DNA from: Sphingomonas turrisvirgatae
GTDB lineage: Bacteria > Pseudomonadota > Alphaproteobacteria > Sphingomonadales > Sphingomonadaceae
Assembly: GCF_001721295.1 (NCBI RefSeq)
Contig: NZ_MDDS01000024.1
Span: forward strand, 175,924-239,923
Reading direction: 5' to 3'
DNA: 64,000 bases
Position 1 is the first letter of the stretch. The number at the start of each line of letters is the position of its first letter. Positions 47,882 to 63,866 of this stretch are shown piece after piece. A model generated the notes under the pieces. That model was not told the origin of the DNA and did not search any database. It worked only from the letters and a program-made list of their open reading frames with translations. Made by a program: the position numbers and the translations under genes.

Positions 47882-47967
47882 AGTCCGATTCGGTCGCGCA
47901 GGCGGGTGACATTACGGCCCGCGACCCTTATCATCGGTCAGGCTGGGGGCCCGAAACCGCTATTGGG

Positions 47968-49482
47968 ATGAAGCAATCGATGTTTGGACGAACCGGGTCG
48001 CGTGTATTGGCGGCTCTGCTTGCAACCAGCGTTTCGACCGCCGCGCTCGCGCAGCAGGCCGGCGGACAGGTAACGGCGCCACCGCCGGCGACCGGCGCAA
48101 TCCCCGCGCCGCAGGCCGGACAGACCCCCACCCCGGTTCAGGTCACGCCGGTCCAGACGCCGCTGCCGACGCTTTCGCGCGAACAGGCCGAGCAGGTTCG
48201 CCGCTTGATCGTCGAGGGTCGCATCGCGCAGGGGCTGCGCTATTCGGCGGCCGAGGCGCAGGTGCTGCCGCAGGACGATCAGGGCCTGGTCCGCGCCGCG
48301 CTCGATTATGCCCGCGCCATTCACATCGGGCGGCTCGCCACCGCCGATTTCCAGGAAGACTGGGCGCTGCGTCCCGCCGCCTGGGACCCCCTGCCCGCCT
48401 TTGCCAGGGCCGTGGCCGACAACCGCATCCCGCAATGGTTCGCCGGCCTGACCCCGCAGTACGAAGGCTACGACAATCTGCGCAAGGGCCTGGCCCGCTA
48501 TCGCCGGATCGAGGCGGCGGGCGGCTGGAGCGCGATTCCCGCCGGTCCCGACCTTTCCGTCGGCAGCAGCGGCGCGCGTGTCGCCGCGCTGCGCGCACGC
48601 CTTGCGGCCGAGGATGGCGACGTCGCCGCGACCGGCAACAGCTTCGACGCCGCGCTCAAGGACGCGGTGGTCCGCGCCCAGCGCCGCTACGGCCTGCCGC
48701 CGACCGGCACGGTGTCGACCCAGACGCTCGCCGCATTGAACGTGCCCGTTGCCAGCCGCGTGCGCCAGATCATGGCGAACATGGAGCGCTGGCGCTGGAT
48801 GCCCAAGGAGATGCCGGTCGATCGCATCCAGGTGAACATCGCCGCGGCGCAAGTCGCGGTGTTCGAGGGCGACCGCCCGGTCATGTCGATGCGCGGCGCG
48901 ACGGGCAAGCCCGGCGGCGGCGAGACGCCGATGCTCGCCTCGTCGATCCACTCGGTCGTGCTCAATCCGCCATGGAACGTGCCGGCCGGCATCGCGGCGC
49001 GCGAGCTGTTCCCCAAGGGCGCGGCCTATCTCGCGCGCAACGGGTTCAAGGTGATCGGCACCGGCGCCAATCGCCGCCTTCAGCAGCAGCCCGCGCAATC
49101 GGCGCTCGGCAAGTACAAGTTCGACTTCGACAACCCCTTCGCCGTCTATCTCCACGACACGCCGGGCAAGGGCATCTTCAACGCCTATGACCGGCTTGCC
49201 AGCCATGGCTGCATCCGCCTTGAAAAGCCCGGCGACCTTGCCCGCCTGCTGCTCGACGGCAGCGCCGAGTGGACGCCCGAGGCGATCGACGGCGCACTCG
49301 CCGCCGGCAAGACCGTCCGCGCCAAGCTGCCCAAGGAAGTCGCGGTCTATCTGCTCTACTGGACGGCCTATGCCAGTCAGAACGGCACGATGAACTTCCG
49401 CGGCGACCCCTATGGCTGGGACAAGACGCTGGCGTCCAAGATCGAAACCCGCTCCGCCGCGCAGGCGCTGGCCGCACGGTAG
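47968..49482 (+). CDS. L,D-transpeptidase, YcbB/LdtD type
   Basis: The 504-residue periplasmic enzyme has a signal peptide (cleavage near ALAQQ, residue 30), a Pro/Gln-rich linker, a helical scaffold domain, a peptidoglycan-binding domain (RRYGLPPTGTVSTQTLAALNV, about residues 235-260) and a YkuD domain. The catalytic motif is SHGCIR at 412-417, with nucleophile Cys415. It forms 3-3 cross-links in peptidoglycan or attaches proteins to it. The YkuD domain is interrupted by a capping loop, as in YcbB. It is followed by a palindromic element and a small lipoprotein gene. Confidence 0.92.
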   Translation: MKQSMFGRTGSRVLAALLATSVSTAALAQQAGGQVTAPPPATGAIPAPQAGQTPTPVQVTPVQTPLPTLSREQAEQVRRLIVEGRIAQGLRYSAAEAQVLPQDDQGLVRAALDYARAIHIGRLATADFQEDWALRPAAWDPLPAFARAVADNRIPQWFAGLTPQYEGYDNLRKGLARYRRIEAAGGWSAIPAGPDLSVGSSGARVAALRARLAAEDGDVAATGNSFDAALKDAVVRAQRRYGLPPTGTVSTQTLAALNVPVASRVRQIMANMERWRWMPKEMPVDRIQVNIAAAQVAVFEGDRPVMSMRGATGKPGGGETPMLASSIHSVVLNPPWNVPAGIAARELFPKGAAYLARNGFKVIGTGANRRLQQQPAQSALGKYKFDFDNPFAVYLHDTPGKGIFNAYDRLASHGCIRLEKPGDLARLLLDGSAEWTPEAIDGALAAGKTVRAKLPKEVAVYLLYWTAYASQNGTMNFRGDPYGWDKTLASKIETRSAAQALAAR

Positions 49483-49492
49483 CACCATCGCG

Positions 49493-49587
49493 TCGCCCTC
49501 ACCCTTCCGGCGCTTCGCGCCTCCCTCCCTCTCCCATCGGAGAGGGAAGGGGTCCGCCGCCGCAGGCGGTGGGAAGGGTGAGGGCGA
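49493..49587. repeat. 95-bp palindromic element with nested hairpins
   Basis: A perfect 16-bp inverted repeat (TCGCCCTCACCCTTCC at 49493-49508 and its complement at 49572-49587) brackets a second hairpin, CCCTCTCC-CATC-GGAGAGGG (49527-49546), and a third GCCGCC/GGCGG pair. Such elements are scattered in proteobacterial chromosomes and have no coding capacity. It begins 10 bases after the transpeptidase stop and may act as a terminator or RNA-stabilising structure. Confidence 0.8.
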
Positions 49588-49624
49588 TCGCCTCCCACTA
49601 CAGCTGATGCTCACAGGAGACCTT

Positions 49625-49936
49625 ATGACCCGTCGCCTTCCCCCGATTGCCGCCCTGCTCGCCGCCGCCGCGCTCGCCGCCTGCTCGAGCGAGCCGGACG
49701 CGCCGCCGCCCACGTCGAACGAGACCGATAGCACGGTGGTGATCGACGAGACCCCGACCGAGAATGTCGCGGTCGAGGCCGAACCCACGCCGACTCCCAC
49801 CCCCACGCCGACCCCGACGCCGGTGGCGCAGAACCTGTCGGAAGCGCAGCAGGTTCAGGACGATGCCGATGCGGTCGGCATGACCTCGCGCCTGCCCCGC
49901 CCCGACGCCGAACCAACCCCGCAGCCGGTCGAGTAA
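49625..49936 (+). CDS. Small lipoprotein with Pro-Thr repeats
   Basis: The 103-residue product has a lipoprotein signal ending Leu-Ala-Ala-Cys (Cys at residue 20). The mature part is acidic and disordered, with a Glu-Pro start and about six Thr-Pro repeats around residues 54-67, then a Gln/Asp-rich segment. The Thr-Pro run suggests an extended spacer across the periplasm. No family was recognised. The ATG follows an AGGAGA ribosome site; a longer in-frame open frame to 49412 crosses the palindromic element and was rejected. Confidence 0.75.
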   Translation: MTRRLPPIAALLAAAALAACSSEPDAPPPTSNETDSTVVIDETPTENVAVEAEPTPTPTPTPTPTPVAQNLSEAQQVQDDADAVGMTSRLPRPDAEPTPQPVE

Positions 49937-49947
49937 GCCGCCGCGAC

Positions 49948-49975
49948 TTGACTTGGGCGCGCAATCCGCTAATTG
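49948..49975 (+). promoter_or_regulatory. Probable promoter of rplJ-rplL
   Basis: TTGACT (49948-49953) and TAATTG (49970-49975) are spaced by 16 bases, about 260 bases before the rplJ start. The spacing and -35 match make this the best promoter in the gap. Confidence 0.6.
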
Positions 49976-49981
49976 CGCGCC

Positions 49982-50235
49982 CTCGCACGACGGACTCGTC
50001 CGCCATGCGAAACCGTCCGAGACAGTTGGTGACCGGAATCTGCCGGTCTTAATTTCCAGCCAAGACGGGGACACGATATTCGCTGGTCCAGCCCTTGCGG
50101 GCAGGCCAGGTCAGCCAGCCGGAGCTTATCCGCGCCCTGACGATCATGCCCCTCGGACGAGGGGGTTGGGCATCCGCCCATCCTCCGGCGTAACCGGCTC
50201 CAGTCTTCGGACTGGGGACTAATGAGGAGACCGGC
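49982..50235 (+). ncRNA. L10 leader (rplJL autoregulatory mRNA leader)
   Basis: The roughly 250-base untranslated leader is rich in inverted repeats. It ends in a 6-bp hairpin CCAGTC-TTCG-GACTGG (50200-50215), with a stable UUCG-type loop, a few bases before the AATGAGGAGA ribosome site of rplJ. In many bacteria L10, with L7/L12, binds such a leader and represses translation of the operon (Rfam L10_leader type). The exact kink-turn was not modelled. Confidence 0.6.
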
Positions 50236-50751
50236 ATGGATCGTACTCAGAAGACCGAAGCCGTTGCCGAGCTGAACCGCACCTTTGGCGAGGTCGGCGT
50301 GGTGGTTGTCACCCGCAACCTCGGGATGACCGTCAAGCAATCGACGGACCTCCGCAACAAGATGCGCGACGCTGGTGCCAGCTACAAGGTCGCGAAGAAC
50401 CGCCTTGCCAAGATCGCGCTCGACGGCACGGATTACACCGTGCTGGCGGACCTGCTGACGGGTCCGACGGCGCTTGCGACCTCGATCGATCCCGTTGCTG
50501 CGGCAAAGGTGGCGATCGATTTCGCGAAGACCAACGACAAGCTCGAGATCGTTGGCGGCGCGATGGGCAGCCAGCTGCTCGACGCGGAGGGCGTCAAGGC
50601 GCTCGCCTCGCTGCCGTCGCTCGACGAACTGCGCGGCAAGCTCGTGGGTCTGCTGCAGGCCCCGGCACAGCGGATCGCGGTCATCACCGCGGCTCCCGCA
50701 AGCCAGCTCGCTCGCGTGTTCAACGCTTATGCGGAGAAGGAAGCGGCCTGA
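50236..50751 (+). CDS. rplJ: 50S ribosomal protein L10
   Basis: The 171-residue L10 protein anchors the L7/L12 dimers to the ribosomal stalk. Conserved features include the [17 protein letters not shown]-terminus, [22 protein letters not shown] and a C-terminal helix that binds L7/L12 ([15 protein letters not shown]). The start has a strong GAGGAGA ribosome site. rplL follows after 48 bases. The usual upstream partners rplK-rplA are 12 kb away on the same strand. Confidence 0.98.
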   Translation: MDRTQKTEAVAELNRTFGEVGVVVVTRNLGMTVKQSTDLRNKMRDAGASYKVAKNRLAKIALDGTDYTVLADLLTGPTALATSIDPVAAAKVAIDFAKTNDKLEIVGGAMGSQLLDAEGVKALASLPSLDELRGKLVGLLQAPAQRIAVITAAPASQLARVFNAYAEKEAA

Positions 50752-50799
50752 GGGCAGCTTTCGCTTAATTCGAACCAATCTGATTGAAGGGAATATAAC

Positions 50800-51177
50800 A
50801 TGGCTGACCTGAACGCACTCGTCGACCAGCTTTCGGAGCTGACCGTCCTTGAAGCCGCTGAGCTCTCGAAGCTCCTCGAAGAGAAGTGGGGCGTCTCGGC
50901 CGCCGCACCTGTCGCCGTTGCCGCTGCTGGCGGCGCTGGCGCCGCTGCACCGGCTGCTGAAGAGCAGACCGAGTTCGACGTGATCCTCACCGGCGACGGT
51001 GGCAAGAAGATCAACGTCATCAAGGAAGTCCGCGCCATCACCAACCTCGGCCTGACCGAAGCGAAGGCCCTCGTCGAGGGCGCGCCGAAGGCCGTCAAGG
51101 AAGGCGTGTCGAAGGACGAAGCCGAGAAGATCAAGAAGCAGCTCGAAGAAGCCGGCGCGACCGTCGAGGTCAAGTGA
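50800..51177 (+). CDS. rplL: 50S ribosomal protein L7/L12
   Basis: The 125-residue protein has the L7/L12 plan: an N-terminal dimerisation domain ([28 protein letters not shown]), an Ala/Gly-rich hinge (residues about 33-55) and the C-terminal factor-binding domain ([29 protein letters not shown]). It recruits translational GTPases. A terminator and repeat cluster follow. Confidence 0.99.
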   Translation: MADLNALVDQLSELTVLEAAELSKLLEEKWGVSAAAPVAVAAAGGAGAAAPAAEEQTEFDVILTGDGGKKINVIKEVRAITNLGLTEAKALVEGAPKAVKEGVSKDEAEKIKKQLEEAGATVEVK

Positions 51178-51202
51178 GCCTGAGCGCGTAGCGCAATGGA
51201 CT

Positions 51203-51226
51203 CACCCCTGCGAAAGCAGGGTCCAG
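51203..51226. repeat. Short palindromic repeat after rplL
   Basis: CACCCCTGC and GCAGGGTCC (one gap) flank GAAA. The GCGAAAGC loop is shared with the palindrome at 51484, so both belong to one subfamily. Confidence 0.5.
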
Positions 51227-51254
51227 CTTCTGCTTCACGGCAGACGAAAAGAAA

Positions 51255-51283
51255 GGGCGGCCCGGCAACGGGTCGCCCTTTTT
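51255..51283 (+). terminator. Rho-independent terminator of rplJ-rplL
   Basis: A 10-bp stem (GGGCGGCCCG / CGGGTCGCCC, loop GCAA) is followed by TTTTT at 51279-51283. It lies 77 bases after the rplL stop. Confidence 0.9.
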
Positions 51284-51355
51284 GCGTCAGGGGTATGTCC
51301 CGGGAACCTGCCGGAACGTGTGCGACGGCAGCGCCAGCCTTTCCACCAATCCACC

Positions 51356-51461
51356 GTCACCCCGGCCTCGTGCCGGGGTCCACCGCGCGGCACGCCATCC
51401 CGCTGGAGGCGTGAGGTCGGCCCAAGCTGCAACGCGGACCCCCGCACAGGGCCGGAGTGAC
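51356..51461. repeat. Paired inverted palindromic repeats (REPIN-like), second element
   Basis: The palindrome at 51356-51383 (CACCCCGGC / GCCGGGGTC around CTCGT) faces an inverted, degenerate copy at about 51435-51461 (GGACCCCCGC, GGCCGGAGTGACGG). This mirrors the element at 47302. The intervening 50 bases show no gene. Confidence 0.7.
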
Positions 51462-51483
51462 GGGGAGGCAATCGCCCCCTGCC

Positions 51484-51565
51484 GTCATCCCGGCGAAAGC
51501 CGGGATCTCAGGCAAAGGCGCGCACCCGCAAGCACACGCGACCCCGGCCTTCACCGGAATGACGA
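51484..51565. repeat. Paired inverted palindromic repeats (REPIN-like), third element
   Basis: A palindrome at 51484-51508 (GTCATCCCGGC / GCCGGGATC around GAAA) faces an inverted copy at 51539-51565 (CGACCCCGGCCTTCACCGG, then AATGACG). With the preceding element and the terminator it fills the 392-base gap after rplL. No gene was seen there. Confidence 0.7.
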
Positions 51566-51569
51566 TGAT

Positions 51570-51752
51570 CTACCGAAGCTTCGCGATCGACAGCCCGTCA
51601 GCCTTGGCGCGCTCTTTCACCGACTCCTCGCTACGCGTCAGCGCCTTGGCGATCGCCTTCAGCGCCATGCCCTTCTTGGCCAGCGTGTGCAGCTTCTGCA
51701 CCTCGTCGGCCTTCCACGGCTGGCGGTGCCGCTCGAACTTGGAGTCGCTCAT
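51570..51752 (-). CDS. Small protein with SANT/HTH-like helices, map operon
   Basis: The ATG at 51752 opens a 60-residue, highly basic protein. Its central part (WKADEVQKLHTLAKKGMALKAIAKALTRSEESVKERA) forms three predicted helices like a SANT or helix-turn-helix unit, so DNA or RNA binding is plausible. It starts 13 bases after the methionine aminopeptidase stop on the same strand, so the two are probably co-transcribed. A CAGGAA ribosome site precedes it. A longer frame to 51851 overlaps map. No named family was recognised. Confidence 0.65.
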   Translation of the reverse strand: MSDSKFERHRQPWKADEVQKLHTLAKKGMALKAIAKALTRSEESVKERAKADGLSIAKLR

Positions 51753-51765
51753 TTCCTGGGAGCCT

Positions 51766-52593
51766 TCAGAGATAAGGCGGGCGGTGCAGCCCGGCCGGCG
51801 ATTGGGTGAAGATCTCGCACCCATCCTCGGTGATCCCGATCGAATGCTCAAACTGTGCCGAGAGCGATCGGTCGCGCGTCACCGCCGTCCACCCGTCGTC
51901 GAGCAGCTTCACGTCGGGACGCCCAATGTTGATCATCGGCTCGATCGTGAAGAACATGCCGGGCTTCAGCTCAGGTCCCGTCCCCGGCCGTCCGACATGG
52001 ACCACTTCCGGCGCATCGTGGAACACGCGGCCTAGGCCATGGCCGCAGAAGTCGCGCACCACGCCATAGCGATGCGCCTCGGCATGACGCTGGATCGCAT
52101 GCGCGACATCGCCCATGCGGTTGCCCGGCCTTGCCTGTTCGATGCCCAGCATCAGGCATTCATAGGTCACGTCGACCAGCCGCTTCGCCTTGAGCGGCAC
52201 GTTGCCGACCAGGTACATGCGGCTGGTGTCGCCATGCCAGCCGTCGAGCAGCGGCGTCACGTCGATATTGACGATGTCGCCGTCCTTCAGCGTCTTGGGG
52301 CCCGGAATGCCGTGGCACACGACATGGTTGATGCTGATGCAGCAGCTGTGCGTATAGCCGCGATAGCCCATCGTCGCAGGCACGGCCCCGGCCGCCAGCG
52401 TCCGCTCACGCACGAAATCGTCCAGCTCGGCGGTGGTGACGCCGGGGACCACATGCGGCGCCAGCGCGTCGAGGATCTCCGCCGCCAGCCGGCCGGCCGC
52501 GCGCATTCCGGCAAAGCCGTCGGGGCCATAAAGCTTGATCGACCCGTCACGAGCGAAGTTCGTGTCGGCGGTCACGGTCACATATTCGGTCAT
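51766..52593 (-). CDS. map: Methionine aminopeptidase, type I
   Basis: The 275-residue metalloenzyme removes the N-terminal methionine from nascent proteins. All five metal ligands are present: Asp111, Asp122, His185, Glu218 and Glu249, plus substrate-side His94 (INHVVCHGIP). The N-terminus has about 20 extra residues before the catalytic core, within the normal range of the family. It is divergent from the CinA/MoaB-like gene with a 58-base gap. Confidence 0.97.
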   Translation of the reverse strand: MTEYVTVTADTNFARDGSIKLYGPDGFAGMRAAGRLAAEILDALAPHVVPGVTTAELDDFVRERTLAAGAVPATMGYRGYTHSCCISINHVVCHGIPGPKTLKDGDIVNIDVTPLLDGWHGDTSRMYLVGNVPLKAKRLVDVTYECLMLGIEQARPGNRMGDVAHAIQRHAEAHRYGVVRDFCGHGLGRVFHDAPEVVHVGRPGTGPELKPGMFFTIEPMINIGRPDVKLLDDGWTAVTRDRSLSAQFEHSIGITEDGCEIFTQSPAGLHRPPYL

Positions 52594-52651
52594 GGGCCGG
52601 AATATAGTCGAGCCAGTGGCATTTTGCGAGTGCGCACCCTATCCTCCTCCC

Positions 52652-53407
52652 ATGAGCGAACGCATCTGGACCGCAGGGCTGGTGGTGATCGGCGACGAGA
52701 TCCTCTCGGGCCGCACCCAGGACAAGAATGTGGCGCAGATCGCGCTGTGGCTGAACGTCCAGGGCATCCGCCTGTCCGAGGTTCGCGTGGTTCCGGACGT
52801 GCAGGACAGGATCGTCGAGGCGGTGAACGCGATCCGCACCGGCTACGACTATTGCTTCACCACCGGCGGCATCGGACCGACGCATGACGACATCACCGTC
52901 GACGCGATCGCGGCCGCGCTGGGCGTCGATGTCGTGATCCACCCTAAGGCGCGCGCCGCGCTCGCCAGCTATTACGAGACGCGCGGCGGCCTGACCGACG
53001 CGCGGCTGCGCATGGCCCGCGTGCCCGACGGCGCCGACCTCATCCCCAACCGCATGTCGGGCGCGCCCGGCATCCGCGTCGGCAACGTCTTCATCCTCGC
53101 CGGCGTGCCGAACATCACCGCCGGGATGCTCGACGCGCTGACCGGCACGCTGGAGGGCGGACGCCCGGTGGTCAGCGGCACGATCGGCTGCTGGGTCGCC
53201 GAAAGCGAGATCGCGGACCTGCTTGGCGCGGTGGAGAAGGCGCATTCGGGCGTCGCGATCGGCAGCTATCCCTTTTTCCGCGAAGGCCGGACCGGCGCGA
53301 ACTTCGTCGTCCGCGCGACCGATCAGGCGGTCGTGGACGCCTGCATCGCCGATCTGACGAGCAAGCTTGAGGCGACCGGACGCGACGTAGTGGCCGGAGG
53401 CATCTGA
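52652..53407 (+). CDS. Molybdopterin-binding domain protein, CinA N-terminal / MoaB-like
   Basis: The 251-residue protein is a single MoCF (molybdopterin-binding) domain: AGLVVIGDEILSGRTQDKN at the N-terminus, the FTTGGIGPTHDDIT motif, MSGAPGIRVGNVFILAGVPN, and a C-terminal alpha/beta end. Full CinA proteins have an added C-terminal nicotinamide-nucleotide amidase; that domain is absent. The isolated form is common in alphaproteobacteria, and its role is not firmly known (ADP-ribose pyrophosphatase activity has been reported in CinA relatives). The ATG at 52652 is inside a longer open frame from 52535 that overlaps map. Confidence 0.85.
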   Translation: MSERIWTAGLVVIGDEILSGRTQDKNVAQIALWLNVQGIRLSEVRVVPDVQDRIVEAVNAIRTGYDYCFTTGGIGPTHDDITVDAIAAALGVDVVIHPKARAALASYYETRGGLTDARLRMARVPDGADLIPNRMSGAPGIRVGNVFILAGVPNITAGMLDALTGTLEGGRPVVSGTIGCWVAESEIADLLGAVEKAHSGVAIGSYPFFREGRTGANFVVRATDQAVVDACIADLTSKLEATGRDVVAGGI

Positions 53408-53517
53408 ACCGCGTCGACCCGCCGCATCAAGGCGCGCGGCCCGTAACGGGCAACGTCCAGCGATCCGCCGGAGGACCGGTCGGTCACACAGGCACGGCCG
53501 GCGCCACGCATCGCTCC

Positions 53518-53552
53518 AAACGAAAACGGCCGCCCACTCGCGTGGACGGCCG
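53518..53552 (-). terminator. Rho-independent terminator of rpoB-rpoC
   Basis: On the minus strand an 11-bp stem (CGGCCGTCCAC / GTGGGCGGCCG with one wobble pair) is followed by TTTTCGTTT (53518-53526). It lies 42 bases after the rpoC stop. The rest of the 186-base gap contains only a small GCCCG-TAA-CGGGC hairpin at 53439-53451. Confidence 0.85.
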
Positions 53553-53593
53553 CTTCGTTGTCGGCGCCTGCCGGCCCCGATCGGGGGGACGAC

Positions 53594-57880
<4,287 letters not shown>

Positions 57881-57954
57881 GTCGTTTTCCCTCAGGAGGG
57901 TAAATCTCTGGGCGGGGAGGGGCGGGCGCTACCGACGATAGCGCCCACCATCCC

Positions 57955-62124
<4,170 letters not shown>

Positions 62125-62440
62125 GGATCTATTTGCCTCGCAGCGTGGTTTGCCCCTGACGGAGCAGGTAATATCGATGCCCCTTTCCGGGGCCCGGACG
62201 TGCGAAAAGACGCGAAAAGGCCGCGCGATTCCCTGGTCGGGCTTCGGCAGCTTTCAGCGTCTTTACAGGACCATAGCTCCCATTCGACCGATGCGCTGCG
62301 CGACGGCGCATCATTTCCCGAAGCTGTGGTGTGAACGCCATATAGGTCGCCGGCCGCACAAAGTCAAAGCCATGAAATTGCTTCCACTTCACAAGGTGTG
62401 ACGGTATCCTAACACACGTCGCGATGATGAGGGGATCTCC
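62125..62440. promoter_or_regulatory. Divergent control region between rpoB and M16 peptidase
   Basis: This 316-base gap holds the rpoB promoter (62339-62367) and a leader of about 200 bases with a small CCCC-TTTC-CGGGG hairpin near 62175. The M16 start at 62441 follows a GAGGGGAT ribosome site. No clear -35/-10 pair for the peptidase was found. Confidence 0.5.
62339..62367 (-). promoter_or_regulatory. Promoter of rpoB-rpoC
   Basis: On the minus strand TTGACT (62362-62367) and TATATG (62339-62344) are separated by exactly 17 bases. Both hexamers are close to the vegetative consensus. Confidence 0.75.
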
Positions 62441-63865
62441 ATGAAGATGAAGCGGTGGATGGCAGCGCTTGCTTTGGCCGGAGCGGCAGTGCCGTTCGGT
62501 GCGGTGCCGGCGTCCGCGCAGGGCAGCGCGCAAAAGCTGTCGGTCGACATGCAATGTTACACGCTGCCGAACGGCCTGCGCGTGGTGCTGGCAAAGGACA
62601 GCCTGACCCCGACGGTGACGGTCGGCGTCTATTACGGCATCGGCTTCCGCATCGAACCGCGCGAGCGCACCGGCTTTGCGCACCTGTTCGAACATCTGCT
62701 GTTCCAGGGGTCGAAGAACGCGCCCAAGGGCGTGCACATCAACACGATCAGCAATGCCGGCGGCATCCTCAACGGCTCGACCCGCTACGACTACACCAAT
62801 TATTTCGAGGTCGTGCCCTCGAACGCGCTCGAACGCATGCTGTGGCTCGAGGCGGACCGCATGTCCGCCCCCGTCATCGACGAGGAAGTGCTCAAGAACC
62901 AGCAGGGCGTCGTCGGCAACGAGGTAAAGGTCAACGTCCTCAACCAGCCCTATTCGACCTGGCCGTGGATCGACCTGCCGATGCTGGCCAACACCAACTG
63001 GTACAACAGCCACAATTTCTACGGCGATCTCAAGGAGATCGAATCGGCGACGGTCGCCGATGCCAAGCAGTTCTTCGACAGCTTCTACAAGCCGTCCAAC
63101 GCCGTGCTCGTCGTCGCGGGCGACCTCGACTATGCCGCCACGCGCGCGATGGTCGACAAATATCTCGGCTGGATGCCCAAGGCGCCACCCGTCAAGCTGC
63201 CCGACATCAGCGAGCCGCGCCAGACGGCCGAGAAGTTCCGCAGCCGCGTCGACCGGCTCGCGCCTAAGCCCGGCTGGGCCGCCGGTTATCATGTTCCGCC
63301 GCGCGGCACGCCCGAATGGTATGCCATGGGCCTCATCGACCAGATGCTGGTGCGCGGCCAGGACAGCCGCCTCTATCGCAAGCTGGTGGCCGAGAGCGGC
63401 ATCACCGGCGACCTCACCGGCGGGATCAATTTCCCGCTGGGCAACATGTTCAACTATTCCGGCCCGATGCTGTGGAGCTTCAACTTCACGCACGACGCCA
63501 ATCGCAGCCGTGACGAGATCAAGGCCGCGGTGGACAGCGTGATCGAGGATCTGCGCACTAGGCCGGTCTCCGCCGAGGAGCTCGCCCGCGCACGCACCAA
63601 GATGCGCTCGTCGCTCTATTCGACGATCGACGGGTCGGGGCGCATCGGCCTGATCGACCTGCTTGCCGTCCATGCGCTGTTCGACAACGATCCCAGGAAG
63701 GTCAACGCCATCGAGGATGGTTTCGCAAAGGTGACGCCCGACCTGATCCGCAAGACCGCGCAGGAATATCTGCGCCCGACCAACCGTTCGATCTACGTGA
63801 TCGATCCCGGCGCGGCGCAGCCTGCCGCCGCCACGCCCTCCACCACGCCAGCGGGAGCCAAGTAA
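62441..63865 (+). CDS. Secreted M16-family zinc peptidase
   Basis: The 474-residue protein has a signal peptide (cleavage near ASAQG, residue 27). The pitrilysin-type active site is intact: His81-x-x-Glu84-His85 and, 76 residues later, Glu161 (GNEVK). Two M16 halves are seen; the second lacks a zinc site as usual. It ends in an Ala/Pro/Thr-rich tail. Such peptidases often come as pairs of one active and one inactive subunit, and the next gene, beginning one base after the stop, probably encodes the partner. The substrate is unknown; the periplasm is the likely place. Confidence 0.9.
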   Translation: MKMKRWMAALALAGAAVPFGAVPASAQGSAQKLSVDMQCYTLPNGLRVVLAKDSLTPTVTVGVYYGIGFRIEPRERTGFAHLFEHLLFQGSKNAPKGVHINTISNAGGILNGSTRYDYTNYFEVVPSNALERMLWLEADRMSAPVIDEEVLKNQQGVVGNEVKVNVLNQPYSTWPWIDLPMLANTNWYNSHNFYGDLKEIESATVADAKQFFDSFYKPSNAVLVVAGDLDYAATRAMVDKYLGWMPKAPPVKLPDISEPRQTAEKFRSRVDRLAPKPGWAAGYHVPPRGTPEWYAMGLIDQMLVRGQDSRLYRKLVAESGITGDLTGGINFPLGNMFNYSGPMLWSFNFTHDANRSRDEIKAAVDSVIEDLRTRPVSAEELARARTKMRSSLYSTIDGSGRIGLIDLLAVHALFDNDPRKVNAIEDGFAKVTPDLIRKTAQEYLRPTNRSIYVIDPGAAQPAAATPSTTPAGAK

Positions 63866-63866
63866 G

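Noticed and set aside
51178..51569. CRISPR-like array in the repeat cluster after rplL
   Set aside because: The repeats are inverted palindromes with unequal spacing and differing sequences, not direct repeats with uniform spacers.
62384..62410. Promoter of the M16 peptidase (TTGCTT with TATCCT)
   Set aside because: The spacing between the hexamers is 21 bases, too long for a normal promoter.
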